Origin: an uncultured Bacteroidales bacterium
GTDB lineage: Bacteria > Bacteroidota > Bacteroidia > Bacteroidales > Bacteroidaceae
DNA length: 46,200 bases
Reading direction: 5' to 3'
NCBI GenBank assembly: GCA_902779085.1
Contig: CACYZY010000008.1
Span: forward strand, 1 to 46,200
The notes beneath the pieces were generated by a model. It was not told the origin of the DNA. It saw only the letters and a program-made list of their open reading frames with translations, and did not search any database. Below, one piece after another: positions 42,080-46,200 of this stretch (its first letter is position 1; each line of letters opens with the position of its first letter). The translations under genes and the position numbers were made by a program.

Positions 42080-44289
42080 TTCTTCAACTGGCTATTGAAG
42101 AAGTTAGTAATCTTTGTATAAAGGTGTTGACGTGTGTTGCCACCAGCAATGCTGTGGTTGCGGTTGGTATATACCTGCATATCAAATTGCTTGCCCTTCT
42201 GTACCAATGTCTCGGCATATTCGGCAGCATTCTGGAAATGCACATTGTCGTCCGCCATACCATGAATCAAGAGCAAGTTACCACTTAGCTTATCAGCACG
42301 CTCCATCGCTGATGCAGCCTTGTATCCATCAGGGTTCTCCTGAGGTGTACGCATATATCGCTCGCCATAAACGGTATCGTAATAGTTCCAGTCGGTAACA
42401 GGAGCAACTGCCACACCAGCCTTGAACACGGGCGTTCCTTCGCTCATGCTCATCAGCGTCATATAACCTCCATAGCTCCATCCCCAGATGCCGATGTTAC
42501 CTTTGTCAACATAAGGTTGCTGGCCCATATACTCAGCTACCGCCACTTGGTCTTGTGCCTCTTTTACACCCAGGTTCTGGTAGGTCTGCTTCTCGAAATC
42601 GGCTCCACGGCCACCTGTGCCTCGGCCATCCACACACACCACGATATAGCCCTGAGAAGCCATATAGGTTTCCCAAGATACACTGAACTGGTCTTGCACT
42701 TGTTGAGATCCAGGACCACTGTACTGATACTGTAGCACTGGATACTTCTTCGAAGCGTCAAAGTTAGCTGGCTTCATCATCCATCCATTGAGCTGGGTGC
42801 CACGTGAAGTGGTGAAGGTGAAGAATTCCTTCTTTGGCATGTTGTATTGAGCCAACTTTTGCTTCAGTTCGGCATTATCAATCAGGGTAGTCAATACCTT
42901 GCCATTATTGTCGTTCAGGGTAATCACCGTAGGGGTGGTTAGGTTGGTATAGCGATTCAGGTAATACTTCATGTTACTGCTGAACAGTGCGTTGTTCACA
43001 CCCACTTGTTGTGAGAGTTTTGTCTTCTTGCCTTTCTTATCCACTTTATACACGGCCTTGCGCAATGGACTCTCCTCGTTGCTGGTAAAATAGAAGGTCT
43101 CGTCAGCAGGCGAGTAGCCTAGGAATTCCTTTACCTCGTAGTTGCCGGCTGTAACCTGCTTTACCAAGTTGCCCTGCAGGGTGTACCAATACAGATGATT
43201 GAAGCCACTCTTCTCGCTGGTAAATGTGAAGTTGTTGTCGTAGAAATGAATATCGTCCAGAACTTCCTCCTTAATGTACGTATCACTTTCGTCACGCAGC
43301 ACCAGTTTACAGACAGTACTACGGGCATTGCCCATATACATATCCAGTCGGTTTTGGTGACGGTTCATGGTGATAATTGCCAACTGATCGGGTTGTTTGG
43401 TGAAATAGATGCGAGGTATATAAGCCCCTTCTTCCAGAGGCACCTGCATGGTACGAGTCACCTTGCTCTGAATGTCGAAAGTACGCACTTCTACCTTGCT
43501 GTTGGCCTCACCTGTCTTGGGATATTTATAGGTGTAGGCACCAGGATACTTGGCATATTCGTTATATTTGGGTGATGCGCCTGCAAAGAGTGGGAATGAG
43601 TAGGTTGGCACTTTGCTCTCGTCGTAGCGAATGAAAGCCAACATCTTACTGTCGGCGCTGAACTCCATCGCACGGCTCATGGAGAACTCTTCCTCATATA
43701 CCCAGTCGGGCACACCGTTGATGATGGCGTTACGTTGTCCGTCTTCCGTTACCTGACTCTCACTGTTGCCGAACAGCAACTTCACCAAATAGATGTTGTT
43801 GTCTCGCATGAAAGCCACCATTGATCCGTCTGGTGAGAATACAGGAGCTTGCTGTGGTCCACCGTCAGATAGTCTTTCTACTGCATTGCGTATTTGTCCA
43901 GAAGTGTTGCGGCGTAAGCTGTAGAGATAATACACCGCCTTGAACGAACGGCGATAGATAGACTCAGATTCTGTTGCGATGAGCAAGGTCTGTCCGTCAG
44001 GAGAGTATTCGTAGCTGTCAAAACGCTTGAAAGGACAATCGCGAGCCGTAGCCACATCGAACAGCACCTCCACTTGTTGTCCCGTCTTGAATGAATACTT
44101 GATGACCTGTGTACGTTCCTGGTTCATCTGTGAATAGTGCTCGCCATCGCCAGGGATAGGTGTCACACCATAGATGTTGCGAGGGGAGAACTCACCTCTC
44201 AGCACGTCGTTCAACTCAAGGTTTCTGCCCTGTGCCCATGCCATCATTGTGCACAGAAACATCATGATTGTAATGCCAATATGCTTCAT
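42076..44289 (-). CDS. Exported dipeptidyl-peptidase IV (family S9)
   Basis: This is a protein of 737 residues from ATG 44289 (MKHIGITIMMFLCTMMAWA is the signal peptide; the frame runs 47 codons further upstream into promoter sequence). Residues about 50-480 form the beta-propeller; about 490-737 the alpha/beta-hydrolase. Nucleophile Ser in IGIWGWSYGGYMTL (Ser about 605), Asp in LLIHGMADDNVHFQNA, His in NRNHSIAGGNTRQHLY. DPP IV releases Xaa-Pro dipeptides in the periplasm. Promoter at 44322-44353 minus. First of five genes, overlaps lipA by four bases. Confidence 0.95.
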   Translation of the reverse strand: MKHIGITIMMFLCTMMAWAQGRNLELNDVLRGEFSPRNIYGVTPIPGDGEHYSQMNQERTQVIKYSFKTGQQVEVLFDVATARDCPFKRFDSYEYSPDGQTLLIATESESIYRRSFKAVYYLYSLRRNTSGQIRNAVERLSDGGPQQAPVFSPDGSMVAFMRDNNIYLVKLLFGNSESQVTEDGQRNAIINGVPDWVYEEEFSMSRAMEFSADSKMLAFIRYDESKVPTYSFPLFAGASPKYNEYAKYPGAYTYKYPKTGEANSKVEVRTFDIQSKVTRTMQVPLEEGAYIPRIYFTKQPDQLAIITMNRHQNRLDMYMGNARSTVCKLVLRDESDTYIKEEVLDDIHFYDNNFTFTSEKSGFNHLYWYTLQGNLVKQVTAGNYEVKEFLGYSPADETFYFTSNEESPLRKAVYKVDKKGKKTKLSQQVGVNNALFSSNMKYYLNRYTNLTTPTVITLNDNNGKVLTTLIDNAELKQKLAQYNMPKKEFFTFTTSRGTQLNGWMMKPANFDASKKYPVLQYQYSGPGSQQVQDQFSVSWETYMASQGYIVVCVDGRGTGGRGADFEKQTYQNLGVKEAQDQVAVAEYMGQQPYVDKGNIGIWGWSYGGYMTLMSMSEGTPVFKAGVAVAPVTDWNYYDTVYGERYMRTPQENPDGYKAASAMERADKLSGNLLLIHGMADDNVHFQNAAEYAETLVQKGKQFDMQVYTNRNHSIAGGNTRQHLYTKITNFFNSQLKK

Positions 44290-44321
44290 AGTCTTAATTA
44301 TTTCTTTTTTTATTGTGACTA

Positions 44322-44353
44322 CAAAGATAGTGCAAGCCGAACACAAAAGCAAA
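44322..44353 (-). promoter_or_regulatory. Promoter of the dipeptidyl-peptidase operon
   Basis: On the minus strand TTTG (44353-44350), 20 bases, TATCTTTG (44329-44322). It lies 32 bases before the chosen ATG and so supports the shorter start. Confidence 0.72.
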
Positions 44354-44453
44354 TAATTGTATTTAATTTGATTTTGCTGAGGCATAGCCCATCTTATCAA
44401 AATAAAAGTATGTAGAAAAAGTACAAACATTAAAAATAAAAAGCAATAGAAAG

Positions 44454-44483
44454 TTGCAGATTAAAGAATTATGTATATATTTG
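44454..44483 (+). promoter_or_regulatory. Promoter of the OmpA-domain gene
   Basis: TTG (44454-44456), 19 bases, TATATTTG (44476-44483). The first ATG follows at 44508. Confidence 0.75.
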
Positions 44484-44507
44484 TAGCAGATATTAACTAA
44501 TTCAAAT

Positions 44508-45824
44508 ATGTGTATGAAACGATTATTAATGTTTATAGCTATGCTGGCGTTTGCGTTCAGCTATTCACCTAATGTTGATGCACAGGGATTCTTGAAGAAT
44601 CTCGGTAAGAAAGTAGTAGAGAAAGCTAAGCAAAAAGTTGAGGATAAGATTTTGAATGAAGAGGACAAAGCTGCCGATGCTGTTCTTAATGGAGATGCAG
44701 AAGATTCTGGTAGTAAAAGTAAAAGCAATAAGGCAAAAACTGATGTTGATGCCGAGGTTGTTGACGATACTCCAGATGCAGTTTCAGATAATGTCAAGAG
44801 TGACTTCGTTCGTGGCAGCGTGATTCTTTTTGAAGATGACTTTGCCAGTGAACAGATAGGAGAGTTCCCTTCTAAGTGGGATGTTAATGGAGGCAGTGCT
44901 GAAACAGCCTCTATCAACGGTAAGAAGTATCTGAACTTTACAGATGATTGGAATGAAGTGGGTCCCTTGATGACGAATATGGAGTCATATCTGCCTGATG
45001 TTTTTACACTTGAGTGGGATGTCTTCTATAGCAAGTCTGGTGATTTCGGTCAGGCTGAATTAGATGTGGTTTTCATGAAAAAGGGTTCTTGGAATGACCA
45101 GGCGGGTAATGTTTCATTATCATACCGTCCAGATAATCCTGATGCTTATGGAGGCTACAGATTCGAAAAAGGCGCTGGCGCGTCGGGTGATGTGACCGGA
45201 AGTTTGGATTGGGGACAAATAAAGAATTTCGTCAAAATTGGAGCATGGAATCACTTTGCAGTGTCTTTTAACAAGCGTGCTTTCAAATTCTATATCAACA
45301 ATAATAGAGTCATTAATCTTCCGAATGCGTTAGCCCCTGAGCGAATCTCAATAATCTGCGTCGGTGACTACAAATACAGAGGATTTGCCAATGTCGTTCT
45401 TGCCGCTGGTGCCGTTGATCTCTATGAACGTCAGACTACAGATTTATCTGCTGCAGCTGCAGCCGTTGAGAAAGCCATTGCCGAGACAGGCAAGTTCGTC
45501 ACCAACAATATCCTCTTTGAAACAGGTAAGTCAACCCTGAAGCCAGAGTCAATGGAAGAGATTCAGAAGGTGGCTGAATATATGAAAGCAAACCCAACGG
45601 CTCGTTTCGAGGTGCAGGGTCATACCGACAATCAAGGTTCCGACAAGATTAACGACCCATTGAGTCAGGAGCGTGCAGAGGCTGTGGTGAAGGCGCTCGA
45701 AGGTCAGGGTGTTGATCCATTCAACCTGCGTCCTGTAGGCAAAGGCAGTCACGAGCCTGTTGCAGACAATGGCACTGAGGCAGGTCGTGCCCAGAACCGT
45801 CGCGTTGAGTTTATAAAAAAATAA
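44508..45824 (+). CDS. Exported protein with a lectin-like middle domain and OmpA C-terminal domain
   Basis: This is a protein of 438 residues (436 from the second ATG at 44514, also possible). Signal peptide to about 25 (LLMFIAMLAFAFS...VDAQ). Residues 26-100 are charged and helical (LKNLGKKVVEKAKQKVEDKI), probably coiled. Residues about 108-300 form a beta-rich, laminin-G/DUF1080-like domain (VILFEDDFASEQIGEFPSKW; FTLEWDVFYSKSGDFGQ). Residues about 325-438 are an OmpA-like peptidoglycan-binding domain (NILFETGKSTLKPESMEEIQ; RFEVQGHTDNQGSDK; LSQERAEAVV; GRAQNRRVEF). It probably ties the outer membrane or a surface complex to the wall and may bind a glycan. Own promoter at 44454-44483. Confidence 0.92.
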   Translation: MCMKRLLMFIAMLAFAFSYSPNVDAQGFLKNLGKKVVEKAKQKVEDKILNEEDKAADAVLNGDAEDSGSKSKSNKAKTDVDAEVVDDTPDAVSDNVKSDFVRGSVILFEDDFASEQIGEFPSKWDVNGGSAETASINGKKYLNFTDDWNEVGPLMTNMESYLPDVFTLEWDVFYSKSGDFGQAELDVVFMKKGSWNDQAGNVSLSYRPDNPDAYGGYRFEKGAGASGDVTGSLDWGQIKNFVKIGAWNHFAVSFNKRAFKFYINNNRVINLPNALAPERISIICVGDYKYRGFANVVLAAGAVDLYERQTTDLSAAAAAVEKAIAETGKFVTNNILFETGKSTLKPESMEEIQKVAEYMKANPTARFEVQGHTDNQGSDKINDPLSQERAEAVVKALEGQGVDPFNLRPVGKGSHEPVADNGTEAGRAQNRRVEFIKK

Positions 45825-45892
45825 ATGGGCGCAACCAATTTATTAAACGTTGACGTCTAATACAACTCAACCTTTCTGTGAATTAAAACACA

Positions 45893-45920
45893 GCACGAAA
45901 TGAAACTGTTCATTTTGTGC
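45893..45920. terminator. Hairpin after the OmpA-domain gene (possible terminator)
   Basis: GCACGAAATGA (45893-45903) pairs with TCATTTTGTGC (45910-45920), with one G-T pair and a six-base loop. No T run follows, so the role as terminator is unsure. Confidence 0.4.
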
Positions 45921-45948
45921 AATATTAAAATACATAAGATTGAAAAAG

Positions 45949-46032
45949 AACATACAACCTTACAACCTTTCCTAAAATGTCTTGATATTTATGTCGTATC
46001 AAGTTGTAGGTTAGGTTGTAAGGTTGTATGTT
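45949..46032. repeat. 20-base perfect inverted repeat with a nested inner hairpin
   Basis: Arm 45949-45968 (AACATACAACCTTACAACCT) and arm 46013-46032 are exact complements. Inside, CTTGATA (45981-45987) pairs with TATCAAG (45997-46003). The arms consist of repeats of ACAACCT; related words (ACCTACAACCCTACAA) lie at the window edge, 46185-46200. The structure could form a cruciform or RNA hairpin. Confidence 0.8.
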
Positions 46033-46057
46033 AAACTTGATAAAGAGTCTGGCAATG

Positions 46058-46137
46058 ATTACCTGGACTAAATTACCCGTTTACTAGAACTAAGCGCTCC
46101 TTTTACTAGAACTAAACGGTTTGTTTACTTGGACTAA
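46058..46137 (+). repeat. Four tandem repeats with an exact 22-base period
   Basis: The 14-base core TTTACTAGAACTAA occurs at 46080 and 46102 without change, at 46124 as TTTACTTGGACTAA and at 46058 as ATTACCTGGACTAA. Spacing is 22, 22 and 22 bases. They look like iterons or stacked operator sites. No gene is visible to the right before the window ends. Confidence 0.82.
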
Positions 46138-46200
46138 ACCGAAATATCTTTCAATCACGTCTCTTTACAGAGACATCAGTAGGAACCTACAACCCTACAA

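Noticed and set aside
44290-44430. Longer start for dipeptidyl-peptidase IV
   Set aside because: The extra 47 codons cover a good promoter (44322-44353) and precede a clean signal peptide.
46058-46137. CRISPR array at the right edge
   Set aside because: The repeat step is 22 bases with a 14-base core and 8 bases between; no spacers of usual length and no cas genes.

Overview
The window looks like part of a chromosome from a Bacteroidales bacterium (Bacteroides/Prevotella type). The evidence is the gene content (GSCFA protein, MurF-alanine racemase fusion, NUDIX-type arabinose regulator, DUF1080 and GH35-like DUF5597 proteins), many Sec signal peptides and lipoboxes, almost no Shine-Dalgarno sequences, and repeated promoters of the Bacteroidetes type (TTTG, about 19 bases, TAnnTTTG). 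I cannot fix the genus.

Bases 1-5740 look like the right end of an integrated mobile or plasmid-like element. By eye they are AT-richer than the rest. They hold the C-terminal part of a serine recombinase, two secreted lipoproteins (one with two bacterial Ig-like domains), a candidate origin (three exact 22-base-period iterons next to an AT-rich stretch), a small protein overlapping a winged-helix replication-initiator-like protein, a start-less coding remnant, and a 342-residue protein I do not recognise. The element stops next to tRNA-Ser(UGA) on the minus strand.

Bases 5834-9361 hold a dispersed hairpin repeat, a short alkyltransferase-like protein, and three exported proteins built from two modules: one carries only the small module, one only DUF1080, and the one between them carries both. 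A secreted M28 peptidase follows on the plus strand.

Bases 11052-22667 (minus strand) form an L-arabinose island: outer-membrane or periplasmic mutarotase, Na+/sugar symporter, NUDIX-like AraR regulator, AraD, AraA, an FGGY kinase, an exported GH51 arabinofuranosidase, then transketolase and RpiB. Arabinose is released, taken up, isomerised, phosphorylated and epimerised to D-xylulose 5-phosphate, which the last two enzymes pass into the pentose phosphate pathway. A palindrome next to the promoter before the mutarotase is the likely AraR operator; transketolase has its own strong promoter.

Bases 22764-27491 (minus) carry dxs-trkA-trkH. Bases 27565-36189 (plus) carry a five-gene run: GSCFA protein, MurF-Alr, TatA, a TatC with a tail of about 410 residues, and a Dna2-like nuclease-helicase. 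Two single genes follow (SGNH hydrolase, FMN-binding oxidase-like protein), then a second copy of the dispersed repeat. Bases 38052-44289 (minus) form another five-gene run: dipeptidyl-peptidase IV, lipoyl synthase, tetrapyrrole-methylase-fold methyltransferase, HAD phosphatase, GH35-like glycosidase. An exported OmpA-domain protein closes the coding part. The last 250 bases hold a 20-base perfect inverted repeat and four tandem 22-base repeats, which suggest another origin-like or heavily regulated region just beyond the window.
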